Positions 33,433 through 42,320 of a stretch of DNA of 64,000 nt are shown here, one piece after another (the first letter of the stretch is position 1; each line of letters starts with the position of its first letter). The notes under the pieces were generated by a model. That model saw nothing but the letters and a program-made list of their open reading frames with translations, ran no database searches and was not told where the DNA came from. The position numbers were made by a program, and so were the translations under genes. This stretch comes from Bacteroidaceae bacterium (GTDB taxonomy: Bacteria; Bacteroidota; Bacteroidia; Bacteroidales; Bacteroidaceae). The stretch covers positions 1-64,000 of the forward strand of contig JAFZSP010000033.1 in the NCBI GenBank assembly GCA_017619335.1. Direction: 5' to 3'.

Positions 33433-34110
33433 AGTCAGTGCATCCAGGACGGCACGGACTTCCTCGGGTGAGGTTTCACGGAGGCCATTGGGGAGGAGGA
33501 CGGAGCAGGAGCCGTGTATTTCTGTGGCGCCCGTTTCCTGGAGGATGCGGCGGGCGTTATGACGATTGACGCCACCGCCTGGGAGGATGATGATGTCGTC
33601 TTGGGCCTGCTGGACGAGCTGACGCAGAGCAGGGATGCCGGCTTCTGCTGTGGGCGCGCCACCAGAAGTGAGGACGCGACGGACGCCGAGGACTCTGAGC
33701 TGTTCAAGAGCGGCGGACTGGTCGGGAACGAGGTCAAAGGCACGATGGAAAGTGAAGGGCAGCCCACCAGCAGCGCTGACGAGGCGGGCCGTGACGGGCA
33801 AGTCAATCGTGTTGTCTGGAAGGAGGGCACCACTGACAATGGCGGTAGCACCAGCCTGCACGGCGGCATGAATGTCCTGCTCCATCACGAGGACTTCTGC
33901 CTCATCATACACAAAGTCGCCTTCACGAGGCCGGATGAGGACGTGAATGCGCAGCGACGGGAAACGTCGGCGCAGCTCTGCGATGGTGGCGACAGAGGGT
34001 GTGAGACCGTCCAGCGAGAGGGCGGAACAGAGTTCTATGCGGGTGGCGCCGCCAGCGACGGCGGCCAGGGCACTGCGGAGCGTGCCTGAGCAGACTTCAA
34101 GTGTATTCAT
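33427..34110 (-). CDS. cutC: CutC family protein
   Basis: 227 residues, the usual CutC length, with TIM-barrel signatures LEVCSGTLRSALAAVAGGATRIELC, HVLIRPREGDFVYDE, FHRAFDLV, VRRVLTSGG, ILPGGGVNRHNA and EIHGSC. CutC was first linked to copper tolerance in E. coli, but its biochemical role is not settled. The ATG overlaps the stop of the fucosidase gene by one base (TGATG), so it is translated from the same message. The metabolic link between them is unknown. Confidence 0.93.
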   Translation of the reverse strand: MNTLEVCSGTLRSALAAVAGGATRIELCSALSLDGLTPSVATIAELRRRFPSLRIHVLIRPREGDFVYDEAEVLVMEQDIHAAVQAGATAIVSGALLPDNTIDLPVTARLVSAAGGLPFTFHRAFDLVPDQSAALEQLRVLGVRRVLTSGGAPTAEAGIPALRQLVQQAQDDIIILPGGGVNRHNARRILQETGATEIHGSCSVLLPNGLRETSPEEVRAVLDALTL

Positions 34111-35405
34111 CAGCGTTGGATTTCCACCACGAAGTCGTCGGCAGCACGGTTGGCGGGCAGCTGAACGGTGAGGGTGGCAGTTTTCTTGTTAAATGTGAAG
34201 GTGAGGCGTTCTCCCGAGGCGAGTGCACGGACGGCCTTGGGCTTGGCAGTCCAGGGAAGCGTGAGACGCTGGACGCCGTTGTCAAAGACGTGGAGGAAGA
34301 GGCGGTTGTCCTTCTGTGTCATCACGCCCCACTCCACAGCAGGCAGTTGGACAGCCTGTGTGCCATAGATGCTCTCGCCATTGGCCTCCATCCAGCGACC
34401 AATGCCTTTCAGACGGTCCAGGGCTGTGGCAGGCAATTCGCCATTGGGCTGAGGACCTATATTGAGGAGGAGGTTGGAGCCTTTGGCGGCAGCACGCACG
34501 ATGAGTTGTATGAGTTCGCGGGTGGATTTGTAGTTTTGGTCGGCCACTTTGTAGCCCCACATTCCATTCATAGTTTGACACATCTCTAATGGCAAATGGC
34601 TGATTTCCTGCCCAGAAAGTCCTGCGGTGTTTTCGCCTGGGAGATCACGCTCGAACATCTGGAAGTCCTCGCCCTCAATGGGAGTGATATGGTGGTTGTT
34701 GCCAATGAGACAAGAGGGCTTCAATTGATGGATGTAACGGTAGAACTCCGGCATTCGCCAGTCAAAGGGAATGCTGTCTGAATCGTGATCCCAGTAACCG
34801 TCGAACCAGAGGCCTCCTATATCTCCGTAATCCGTGAGCAGCTCCGTGACTTGCGTCTTCATGAACTCAAAATATGTATCATAGTTCGGCCGCAGCGTGC
34901 GCCCCGTCTTCTGACCCGTGCGCCCCACGGGATAGTCAGGACGCATCCAGTCCAGGATAGAATAGTAGAGATGCAGTCGGATGCCCTCCTTCTCGCAGGC
35001 CTCGGACAATTCCTTGATGACATCACGATGGAAGGGCGTGCCGTCAAAGATATTATAGGTACCCGTGCGCGTGCGGAACATCGAGAAGCCGTCGTGGTGA
35101 CGGCTGGTGAAGGTGATGTAACGGGCGCCAGAGCCTTTGATGGCCTTCACCCACTCAGAGGCATCGAAACGAATGGGATAGAAACAGGAAGCCGCCTTGC
35201 TATATTCCTCGTGGGTCAGGCCGCTGTTGAGATACCACTCTCCCTGAGCGAACTCACTGTAGATGCCCCAATGGATGAAAATGCCGAAGCGAAAGCCCTC
35301 GAACGCTCGACGGGCTGCGAGGTTGTCTTCACTGGGAATGTATTGTGCAGAAACCGAAACCAGAGCGGCCAAGCACACGAAAAAAGAGAGAAAAACGCGT
35401 TTCAT
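34110..35405 (-). CDS. GH29 alpha-L-fucosidase
   Basis: 431 residues with signal peptide (ends VSVSAQ). The barrel shows GIFIHWGIYS, ARYITFTSRHHDGFSMF, LHLYYSILDWM and GGLWFDGYWD with Asp202 as candidate nucleophile, then FERDLPGEN and NLLLNIGPQPNGELP. A C-terminal sandwich follows from about residue 345. It removes terminal alpha-L-fucose from glycans. The gene is the first of a two-gene unit with cutC, and the -7 element lies directly against the start codon. Confidence 0.92.
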   Translation of the reverse strand: MKRVFLSFFVCLAALVSVSAQYIPSEDNLAARRAFEGFRFGIFIHWGIYSEFAQGEWYLNSGLTHEEYSKAASCFYPIRFDASEWVKAIKGSGARYITFTSRHHDGFSMFRTRTGTYNIFDGTPFHRDVIKELSEACEKEGIRLHLYYSILDWMRPDYPVGRTGQKTGRTLRPNYDTYFEFMKTQVTELLTDYGDIGGLWFDGYWDHDSDSIPFDWRMPEFYRYIHQLKPSCLIGNNHHITPIEGEDFQMFERDLPGENTAGLSGQEISHLPLEMCQTMNGMWGYKVADQNYKSTRELIQLIVRAAAKGSNLLLNIGPQPNGELPATALDRLKGIGRWMEANGESIYGTQAVQLPAVEWGVMTQKDNRLFLHVFDNGVQRLTLPWTAKPKAVRALASGERLTFTFNKKTATLTVQLPANRAADDFVVEIQR

Positions 35406-35409
35406 GCGG

Positions 35410-35417
35410 CAAAGTTA
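35410..35417 (-). promoter_or_regulatory. -7 element TAACTTTG abutting the GH29 start codon
   Basis: It lies only 4 bases before the ATG (35405), which predicts a nearly leaderless message. Confidence 0.55.
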
Positions 35418-35460
35418 GAAAAAAGTTGGGAGTTTAGTGGTTAAACTACATTATTTTTTG

Positions 35461-35468
35461 TATTTTTG
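35461..35468 (+). promoter_or_regulatory. -7 element TATTTTTG for the TerB-J gene
   Basis: Matches TAnnTTTG. The leader to ATG 35600 is about 125 bases and contains the heptamer array at 35553-35594. Confidence 0.5.
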
Positions 35469-35552
35469 CCCCCGAAAACAAAGAAATTTCACAATTCTTC
35501 AAGTGTGACGCGACAAAAGTCGAGTGCACAATGCATAATTCACCATTATCTC

Positions 35553-35594
35553 TAAACTTTAAACTCTCAACACTAAACTTTAAACTCTAAACTC
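35553..35594. repeat. Six-unit heptamer array directly before a start codon
   Basis: TAAACTT, TAAACTC, TCAACAC, TAAACTT, TAAACTC, TAAACTC. It ends 5 bases before the ATG at 35600, so it occupies the translation initiation region. Confidence 0.8.
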
Positions 35595-35599
35595 AACTC

Positions 35600-36424
35600 A
35601 TGTCCCATGCTAAATGGATAGGCGGACTCTTAGGATTACTCTCCAAAGGCCCGATAGGAGCACTGGCAGGTTTTGTGCTGGGCAATTTGTTTGATACCCT
35701 GTACAAAGACGACGGCTTTGCCTCCGACACATACGAACAATATTCCAACGGCAGTTACGCCAACGATGGTTACACCGACGCCGAAGCCAATCGCGTCAGT
35801 CAAAACACAAACCGCAACGGCTTCCTCTTCTCCCTCTTAGCTCTGTCCAGCTACATCATCAGGGCCGACGGCAAGATCATGCACAGTGAGATGGAAACCA
35901 TCCGACGGGCCATGCGGATGAACTTCGGAGAAGCCGCAGCAGTGCAGGGCGAACAGATCCTGCGACAACTCTTCGAGCGCCAGAAGCAGATGGACGCAGA
36001 GCAGCCGGGCGCATTCCGCAGCACCATTTTCGACTGCTGTCACCAACTGCGCATGGTACTCAACACGAGCCAGCGACTGCAACTGCTTTCACTCTTGGTT
36101 TCCCTGGCCAAGGCCGATGGCAACGTGGCTCCCGAGGAGATAACAGCCCTGCGGGAAATGGTCGTGGAATTGGGACTCTCCGAGGCAGAGCTGAACTCCA
36201 TGCTGAACCTGGGCAGCACCACGCTGGCTGATGCATACGCCGTGTTGGAAATCAGTGAATCTGCCACAGACGACGAAGTGCGCGCCGCCTACAAGCGCAT
36301 GGTGGTGAAACATCATCCCGACCGGGTGGCCTCTCTTGGCGACGACATCAGAGCCGCTGCCGAGAAGAAGATGCGAGAAATCAACGAGGCGAAGGAGCTG
36401 ATCTACAAAGCCAGAGGAATGTGA
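35600..36424 (+). CDS. DjlA-like TerB/J-domain protein
   Basis: 274 residues. A Gly-rich hydrophobic N-terminus (LLGLLSKGPIGALAGFVLGNLFD) can anchor the protein. Residues about 75-195 are a TerB-like helical domain (LLALSSYIIRADGKIMHSE, then LVSLAKADGNVAPEEI). Residues about 210-274 are a J domain with HPD in VKHHPDRV, so it should recruit DnaK. The order membrane anchor-TerB-J is that of DjlA. It has no operon partner on this strand. Confidence 0.87.
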   Translation: MSHAKWIGGLLGLLSKGPIGALAGFVLGNLFDTLYKDDGFASDTYEQYSNGSYANDGYTDAEANRVSQNTNRNGFLFSLLALSSYIIRADGKIMHSEMETIRRAMRMNFGEAAAVQGEQILRQLFERQKQMDAEQPGAFRSTIFDCCHQLRMVLNTSQRLQLLSLLVSLAKADGNVAPEEITALREMVVELGLSEAELNSMLNLGSTTLADAYAVLEISESATDDEVRAAYKRMVVKHHPDRVASLGDDIRAAAEKKMREINEAKELIYKARGM

Positions 36425-36487
36425 GGCCTTAATGAAAAATGAAAAGTGAATAATTAATAGTTAAAAATGATAAATGATAAGTTGCTT

Positions 36488-38347
36488 ATGAAGAATACTT
36501 TACTACTGACCCTTGCACTGCTGACCAGCGTGTTTGCCAGTGCACAGAACGAGATGCTCTATGGCATCTATCAGGGGACAGGCACCCTCAAAGGTGTCGG
36601 CACACAGAAAGCCGAGACCTATGATGTGGCCATGTACCTGAACGACCCCACCCTCGCAGGACTGGAAATCCGAGGTATTAACGTCCCTCTCAACTCCAGC
36701 GCCGCCTCCCTCACCGACTGCAAAGTCTGGCTTACCAAGGAGCTGACGCTTGACGGCAGCAAGGTGGTGCCAGATATCGCCAGCGTGAATTTCACCGCCG
36801 ACGGCAAATGGGCTGAGGTGACGTTTGAAACGCCCTATGTGATAACCTCGGAAGGCATCTATGCGGGTTATTCCATCACGGTGCCCAGCGTGGATACCGA
36901 CAATGACAACGACCCCGCCAAGAAGCCCATCGTCTGCATCAGCAGTTCCAACACCGAAGGGCTGTACCTCCACACCTCACGCACCTTCCGCAAGTGGAAA
37001 CCCATCGACGAGTGTCTCTCCAACCTCAAGGAAACCAGCCCCGTGGCCTTCGCGTTCGTCGTCCGTCTGAGCGGTGACCGCATCAAGCAGAACGCCGCAC
37101 AGTTCTCGGCACCCGAGGCCATGACCAACTACGCTTTTGTGAAGCAGTCCAAGACCTTCAACCTCAAGTTGAGCAACCATGGCACCAACAACATCTCAAA
37201 AATCGAATACACGCTGTCAATCGGTGGAGAAGTGGTGGACAAACAGACCAAGACGGTCAACCTGAAAGGCACCTACTATGGTCAGAGCACGTCCATGAAA
37301 GTCACTATTCCTGCTCAGGAAGAAGCTGGTTCACAGCCCGTTTCGCTGCGCGTCACCAAGGTGAACGACGTGGAAAACGAGGACGTGGAACCCGCCACCA
37401 ACTTTATGATGGCCTTCCTCGCTGAGATGCCCAAGCACAAACCGCTGATGGAAGAATATACGGGAACGTGGTGCGGATGGTGCCCCCGAGGAATGGCGGC
37501 CATGGAAGCAATGACTGAAAAATACGGCGATGACTTCGTGGGCGTGGCCTATCACAACGGCGACCCGATGACCATCACCAACAGCACACCCAACAGCCCG
37601 AGTGGTTATCCCCACGGCTACATCGACCGCGTGATAGACACCGACCCGTTCATGGGAACCAGCGGCAGCAGCCTCGGCATAGAAAAAGACTGGAAGAGCC
37701 GTCAAGCGCTGTTCACGCCGGCCACACTGGAGCTGGAAGCCGTCTTCAAGGACCAGAACCTGAGCGCTATCGAAGTGACTTCTCGCACCCATTTCGTGCT
37801 GGCCACAGACCACAATCCCATGCAGTTAGCCTACGTCCTGCTGGCCGACGACCTGCACAGCACCAGCACCAAGTGGAACCAGGCCAACTATTACAACAGC
37901 AACCCCAGCAATGATCCCTATCTGAAATGGTGGAGCCAGCAGCCGGCACAGATCCGCGACCTGCACTTCAACGATGTGGCCATCCAGATGTCCAATCTTG
38001 GCAACACCGCCATCGCTGGCAGCCTGCCCGAACAGGTGACAGACGAGGCACCCTACACGCACACCTACACCTTTGATGTCCAAGAGAATAAGCTCATCCA
38101 GAATCCTGAGAATCTCCGGGTTGTGGTGGTGCTTCTGAACACCGAGACGGGTGAAGTCATCAATGCCCAGAAGTGCAACGTCCTCCTGCCCACCGCCGTG
38201 CGTTCCATCCAGGACGGTGCCGCAGAGCACGTCAGTTACACCGACTTGAGCGGGCGCCGTGTCAGCAGCCTTGGACAAGGGATCTACATCAAGACCGTCC
38301 GCCTGGCTGATGGCACCACCCAAAGCCAGAAAGTAATTCACAATTGA
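36488..38347 (+). CDS. Omp28-like secreted protein with thioredoxin-like CxxC domain
   Basis: 619 residues. ATG 36488 (MKNTLLLTLALL) is chosen over an in-frame ATG 21 bases upstream because it gives a compact signal peptide ending FASAQ. Residues about 20-190 are a beta-rich N-domain (YGIYQGTGTLKGVGTQKAE). Residues about 310-480 are Omp28/thioredoxin-like: EYTGTWCGWCPRGMAAME with Cys329 and Cys332, then YHNGDPM and GYPHGYIDR. The end is a sorting-type tail (TDLSGRRVSSLGQGIYIK). It may have redox or adhesion functions, but none is shown. Confidence 0.8.
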   Translation: MKNTLLLTLALLTSVFASAQNEMLYGIYQGTGTLKGVGTQKAETYDVAMYLNDPTLAGLEIRGINVPLNSSAASLTDCKVWLTKELTLDGSKVVPDIASVNFTADGKWAEVTFETPYVITSEGIYAGYSITVPSVDTDNDNDPAKKPIVCISSSNTEGLYLHTSRTFRKWKPIDECLSNLKETSPVAFAFVVRLSGDRIKQNAAQFSAPEAMTNYAFVKQSKTFNLKLSNHGTNNISKIEYTLSIGGEVVDKQTKTVNLKGTYYGQSTSMKVTIPAQEEAGSQPVSLRVTKVNDVENEDVEPATNFMMAFLAEMPKHKPLMEEYTGTWCGWCPRGMAAMEAMTEKYGDDFVGVAYHNGDPMTITNSTPNSPSGYPHGYIDRVIDTDPFMGTSGSSLGIEKDWKSRQALFTPATLELEAVFKDQNLSAIEVTSRTHFVLATDHNPMQLAYVLLADDLHSTSTKWNQANYYNSNPSNDPYLKWWSQQPAQIRDLHFNDVAIQMSNLGNTAIAGSLPEQVTDEAPYTHTYTFDVQENKLIQNPENLRVVVVLLNTETGEVINAQKCNVLLPTAVRSIQDGAAEHVSYTDLSGRRVSSLGQGIYIKTVRLADGTTQSQKVIHN

Positions 38348-38380
38348 CAATTCATAATTCACAATTGACAATTAACAATC

Positions 38381-39907
38381 ATGAAACGAACAATATTCCT
38401 CCTGGTCACACTGCTGGCCACCACCTTTGCCTTCGGGCAAACCCGTGACAAGCACGGCATCATCACTGCACCGCCTGCCGGCGAAGTGCGCTACTACACC
38501 CGCACTGGCGGAGCCACCTTCGCATCACAGTATTTCCAAAACGACACCCAGAGCGGGATGGCCACGGAAATCGTCTTCTCAGAAGATGGCGCGAAAGTCT
38601 ATATCAAGAATTTCATCTCACACGCCGCATCCGGCACTTGGGTGGAAGGCGATGTCGATGGACACACCATCACCATCCCACTGGGACAAATGGTGTATTG
38701 GTTTTCCACATACGGCCTGCAACTCGCACAGGTGAAAGTCAATGGAGACATCCAGAAACCCGCTTCCGTCACCACGAAGGGCAACATCACCTTCACCATC
38801 GAGGGCGACAACCTGGTGATGCAGGGAACAAGCGGCGACGCAGAGGCCTACACCTATGACGGCGCAGGACTGGTATATACAGATGCCTACGCCAATGAAT
38901 GGAGCTACTACATTGATTATCAAACCGTCTTTGCCTACAAGAAAGTGACAATGGTCACACCGCCCGAGGAACTGGAGACTGAAATCTATTCCCTGGAACA
39001 TGACAACACCGGACACCTCGTCACGGTGGGGTTCGACGGTGATGACGTCTATGTGCAGGGCGTCTCCGAAAACCGCATCCCCGACGCCTGGATGAAAGGT
39101 ACCATCAAGGGCAAGAAAATCACCTTCCCCGTTCAGTTCGCAAGCCTCTTCAGCACCTATCTGCTTTTCTTCAACGGCGTGGATGGAGTCTATACCAAGG
39201 ACGAATCCGGCTACTGGAACTGGCTCTATTACTGGACAGACGGCAACCTCACCTGTGATTATGATGCCAAGACACAGAGCTTCTCCTCTGAGCAGACGCT
39301 CCTCGTGAGCAATGCCGATGACAAAGTGGGACAGGGCGAACAATTCCACGCCCCACTCTTCCGCCCCTTCACAGAGGTGCCCGCCACCCCCGCCAACCCC
39401 AGCATCCTCTCCCACTGGGACCTGACGACATTCACGATGCTGGCACTCAACGTCCCTCTGAAGGACACAGAAGGCCGCTTCCTCAATCCGGCCAAGGTGG
39501 CCTATCGACTCTATGTGGATGATGACGATCCCTTCCTTCTCTACAAGGATGAATATAAGCAGCTGCCTGTGGAGTATATAGAAGAGGTGCCCTATCTGTT
39601 CTCCGATGACATCTACGAAGCCTACAACCGTTCCTACATCTATGAGAAGGCTTCCTATCTCTACCTCTTCCAGCGAGACCTGGACCGCTTAGGCATCCAG
39701 ACCATCTATCGTGGCGGCGGTGAGGAACATCGCTCGGAGATTGTCTATTACTACTTCAATTCAGACGGCGTTCAGACCCCAGCAGTGGCCGCTGGCAAGC
39801 ATGCACAGCACTTCGACCTCACCGGTCGGCAGGTACCCGCCGACCATAAGGGCCTGACTATCACCCGCAATGCAGACGGACGCGTGGTAAAACGCCTCCA
39901 ACGATAG
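38381..39907 (+). CDS. Secreted beta-rich protein of unknown function
   Basis: 508 residues with signal peptide (ends FAFGQ). Two repeats of a beta unit can be seen (VYIKNFISHAASGTWVEGDVDGH and VYVQGVSENRIPDAWMKGTIKGK), each followed by a PL/PVQF strand. I do not recognise the family. The end FDLTGRQVPADHKGLTITRNADGR resembles a degenerate sorting tail. It follows the Omp28-like gene after a 33-base spacer made of ACAATTGACAATTC repeats, and is probably co-transcribed. Confidence 0.7.
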   Translation: MKRTIFLLVTLLATTFAFGQTRDKHGIITAPPAGEVRYYTRTGGATFASQYFQNDTQSGMATEIVFSEDGAKVYIKNFISHAASGTWVEGDVDGHTITIPLGQMVYWFSTYGLQLAQVKVNGDIQKPASVTTKGNITFTIEGDNLVMQGTSGDAEAYTYDGAGLVYTDAYANEWSYYIDYQTVFAYKKVTMVTPPEELETEIYSLEHDNTGHLVTVGFDGDDVYVQGVSENRIPDAWMKGTIKGKKITFPVQFASLFSTYLLFFNGVDGVYTKDESGYWNWLYYWTDGNLTCDYDAKTQSFSSEQTLLVSNADDKVGQGEQFHAPLFRPFTEVPATPANPSILSHWDLTTFTMLALNVPLKDTEGRFLNPAKVAYRLYVDDDDPFLLYKDEYKQLPVEYIEEVPYLFSDDIYEAYNRSYIYEKASYLYLFQRDLDRLGIQTIYRGGGEEHRSEIVYYYFNSDGVQTPAVAAGKHAQHFDLTGRQVPADHKGLTITRNADGRVVKRLQR

Positions 39908-39963
39908 GGAAAATCCTCTGCACGTTTAGGGAACTTCTGCCTCCACATGTCAACGATTTGTCC

Positions 39964-39971
39964 TACCTTTG
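39964..39971 (+). promoter_or_regulatory. -7 element TACCTTTG for the small lipoprotein
   Basis: Matches TAnnTTTG, 29 bases before ATG 40001. It shows that the start is not at an upstream in-frame ATG. Confidence 0.6.
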
Positions 39972-40000
39972 CAGCATCAAAACCCAAAAACAGTACAATT

Positions 40001-40555
40001 ATGAAACGTTTTTACAAGAAATTTTGGATGCTGAGCATGATGCTCTTCATCGTTGTCGGACTCCAGAGTTGCATGGATGATGACGAGCGCATAGGTTACG
40101 AGATTACGGGACACTGGTTCGGTGACATGGACATGTGGTATAATGGCGAGCGGGCCAAAGGTTCGGAAATTGAGTTCACCAGTGGTTGGGGCTACGACCA
40201 CGGCACGGGCGTGGAGGTGGATTACTACCGTTACCACGCAGTGACCAGCTACTTCAACTGGCGCGTGAGAGACCGCATCCTCTATCTGACCTTCGATGAC
40301 GCCAATCTGGACTGCGCCATCGTGGATTACACCCTCGGTGCCGACTACTTCCGAGGCTACATCGCCAACCCCTACTCGCTGGAGAATGAGACCTATTTCA
40401 GCCTCCGCAATTATGACCGTTACTGGGAGCGTTACGGCTATGGCGACTACGATTACTACTATGTCAAAGGTATGACGAGAGCAGCCACATCAGACAGCCT
40501 CGCTGTAGAAGACACGACCTATCACGGAATACGCGGCGTGAACAAGGAGCCCTGA
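40001..40555 (+). CDS. Small lipoprotein of unknown function
   Basis: 184 residues. The lipobox is GLQSC, followed by acidic MDDDERIG. The mature part is rich in Tyr, Trp and Asp (YWERYGYGDYDYYYVKG) with probable beta strands; ITGHWFGDMDMWYNGERAKG is typical of small lipocalin-like lipoproteins of Bacteroidetes, but the match is weak. It is an outer-membrane-attached protein with no known role. Confidence 0.7.
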   Translation: MKRFYKKFWMLSMMLFIVVGLQSCMDDDERIGYEITGHWFGDMDMWYNGERAKGSEIEFTSGWGYDHGTGVEVDYYRYHAVTSYFNWRVRDRILYLTFDDANLDCAIVDYTLGADYFRGYIANPYSLENETYFSLRNYDRYWERYGYGDYDYYYVKGMTRAATSDSLAVEDTTYHGIRGVNKEP

Positions 40556-40592
40556 TTCACAATTCAGAATTCATAATGCATCATTTAACAGC

Positions 40593-41288
40593 ATGATACA
40601 TATTGAAGTCTCAGAAGAAATCCGGCAGCGGTGTCCCGAATTTGTGGGCACCGCTGTCCTTGCCACGGTACAGAACAGCGAGTATAGCGAGCCTTTGTGG
40701 CAGGAAATAGAGCGCTTCATTGCAGATTATCGTCAGCGCTACACCGTAGATAGCATCAAGGAGATGCCCTCCATCGAAGCCACACGCACCGCCTACCGCC
40801 GCTGCGGCAAAGATCCCAGCCGCTACCGTCCCAGCGGAGAGGCACTCGTCCGTCGCACCCTCAAGGGCAACGATTTATATAAGGTGAACACCCTGGTGGA
40901 TCTCATCAACCTCGCCAGCATTGCCTACGGTTACAGCATCGGAGGCTTTGATGCCGACAAGATCTGTGTGCCCAGCAGTTCTCCCGCAGGGACACCAGTG
41001 GCTACCCTCACCCTCGGCATCGGTCAGGAAGGTGAACCCTACGAAGGCATTGGCCGCGGCCCCCTCAACATCGCCGGTCTGCCCGTCTATCGTGACGCCC
41101 TCGGCGGAATAGGCACACCCACCAGCGACCACGAGCGCACCAAGCTTTCCCTGCAGACAACCCGTCTCCTCGCCATCGTCAACGGCTACGACGGCAACCG
41201 CCAGAATGTCAACGCCTGTGCCCGTTACATCCAGGAACTCCTACTGCATTTCGCCGCCAGCGACGGCGGCTCCCTCATCCAGTTCTGA
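40593..41288 (+). CDS. B3/B4 tRNA-binding domain protein
   Basis: 231 residues without signal peptide. It matches stand-alone B3/B4 domains related to the phenylalanyl-tRNA synthetase beta chain: TRTAYRRCGKDPSRYRPSGEALVRR, VNTLVDLINLASI and YRDALGGIGTPTSDHERTKL. Stand-alone members may edit or bind tRNA. A weak hairpin follows (GACGGT-GAA-ACCGTC, 41313-41327). It is the last ordinary gene before the accessory island. Confidence 0.87.
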   Translation: MIHIEVSEEIRQRCPEFVGTAVLATVQNSEYSEPLWQEIERFIADYRQRYTVDSIKEMPSIEATRTAYRRCGKDPSRYRPSGEALVRRTLKGNDLYKVNTLVDLINLASIAYGYSIGGFDADKICVPSSSPAGTPVATLTLGIGQEGEPYEGIGRGPLNIAGLPVYRDALGGIGTPTSDHERTKLSLQTTRLLAIVNGYDGNRQNVNACARYIQELLLHFAASDGGSLIQF

Positions 41289-41634
41289 GAGAACCATTTG
41301 ACTGGAGTCCAAGACGGTGAAACCGTCAGTTCATTCTCACCGATCACTGAATGGCCGTTCCCGCGTTCCCGAAACGAAAGAGAACGAAGAAGACAGAGAA
41401 AACGGAAGACACGGAGGAAACAGAAAAAACAAGCCTGAAAAAGAAGAAAAGAAAAAAGAACCAAAAAAGAAAAAAAGAAAAAGAATCCTCCCCTATAGCC
41501 ACGCTGCCAACGTGCCCGTTGGCGGCTGCTGCTGACCCTTTTTCCATCGTTTTTGAGTACTTTTTTGCGTAAAAAGAAGCGTGTCGTCGTTGTAGTGCAC
41601 CTGATGGTCAATGAGTTAAAGCGAAAAAACCGCC

Positions 41635-41664
41635 ATAAGTGACGTTAAATGACCTTAAGTGACA
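41635..41664. repeat. Three 10-bp direct repeats
   Basis: TAAGTGACGT TAAATGACCT TAAGTGACAT: one helical turn apart. Confidence 0.7.
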
Positions 41665-41725
41665 TTAGCGGTACATCATTATTTCCAGAAACTGTTCCTT
41701 TGCACCGCGAATGAGAGAGAAACCA

Positions 41726-41857
41726 GCATCTCGAGTTCCAGATAACCGTTGCTGAACCTCCAGATAACCGTTCCTGAAGCCCCAGATAAAGGCATCTAAC
41801 CGCGGAGATGCCCGCATCTAACGCTCCAGACACCAATACCTCGGACGCCACGAACCA
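41726..41857. repeat. Degenerate tandem array, 22-bp period, six units
   Basis: Units begin at 41726, 41748, 41770, 41792, 41814 and 41836. CCAGATAA occurs at the same offset in the first three; GCATCTAAC or GCATCTC opens units 1, 4 and 5; the ends AACC/ACCA recur. The unit differs from that at 9889-10174, but period and setting (between converging genes) are the same. Confidence 0.65.
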
Positions 41858-42084
41858 TTTTCTCTCTCACCAGCAATCATTCCCTGAAGGGAACCAGCGT
41901 TCTTTGACATATTGAAGCCCGAAACCTTATTTCTTGAAGGCAGAAAGCAGGCACTTTACACTTTCTTTCAGTTTTTTCTCAAGAAAAACATCATTTCACA
42001 AGGCTTGTGAAAGTAATTTGTTTGTGTTTCTTGCGTGACTTAACGGATAGAATAGAACACCATCTGCTCACGGAAACGCGGAAT

Positions 42085-42117
42085 ATTCCGTGAAAATTCC
42101 GTGAGATTTCCGTGAGA
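42085..42117. repeat. Three 11-bp direct repeats with an inverted copy
   Basis: ATTCCGTGAAA ATTCCGTGAGA TTTCCGTGAGA, with the inverse CTCACGGAA just before at 42068-42076. Confidence 0.7.
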
Positions 42118-42267
42118 TTTACAAGAAGATGTTCTATAAATCATTAAAAATCAAAAACGTATGTTTCGTCATTAGCGTGAGATTTAAGAGAACTTTGAGA
42201 GGAGTATATCAGAACTATACGAGACAGGTTCCTTACCATTTAGCCAATAACCCATAAAAATACTTGA

Positions 42268-42297
42268 AGCGCAGCTGTCCTCGCGGACGACTGCGCT
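42268..42297 (-). terminator. Hairpin downstream of the repeat-protein gene
   Basis: AGCGCAG-CT-GTCC-TCGC-GGAC-GA-CTGCGCT: a 7-bp and a 4-bp stem separated by a 2x2 mismatch. On the minus strand it lies 24 bases past the stop of the gene at 42321 and is followed by AAGTATTTTTA. Confidence 0.5.
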
Positions 42298-42320
42298 CAC
42301 AACGTTTAAGATAAGTTTCT

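Larger units (their letters stand above)
41289..42320. other. About 1 kb without credible genes
   Basis: Between converging stops. It holds a purine-rich tract (about 41380-41490) that could be read as a Lys/Glu-rich peptide but has no signs of a gene, a 10-bp triplicate (41635-41664), a 22-bp-period array (41726-41857), an AT-rich stretch, 11-bp repeats (42085-42117) and a hairpin (42268-42297). It marks the left edge of the AT-richer island. Confidence 0.75.

Noticed and set aside
41351-41572. Lys/Glu-rich frame of 73 codons (KKTEKTEDTEETEK type)
   Set aside because: It comes from a purine-rich low-complexity tract without promoter or credible start context; such repeats are common between genes.
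41726-41857. Possible CRISPR array
   Set aside because: Units of 22 bases follow each other without spacers and are degenerate; no cas gene is near.
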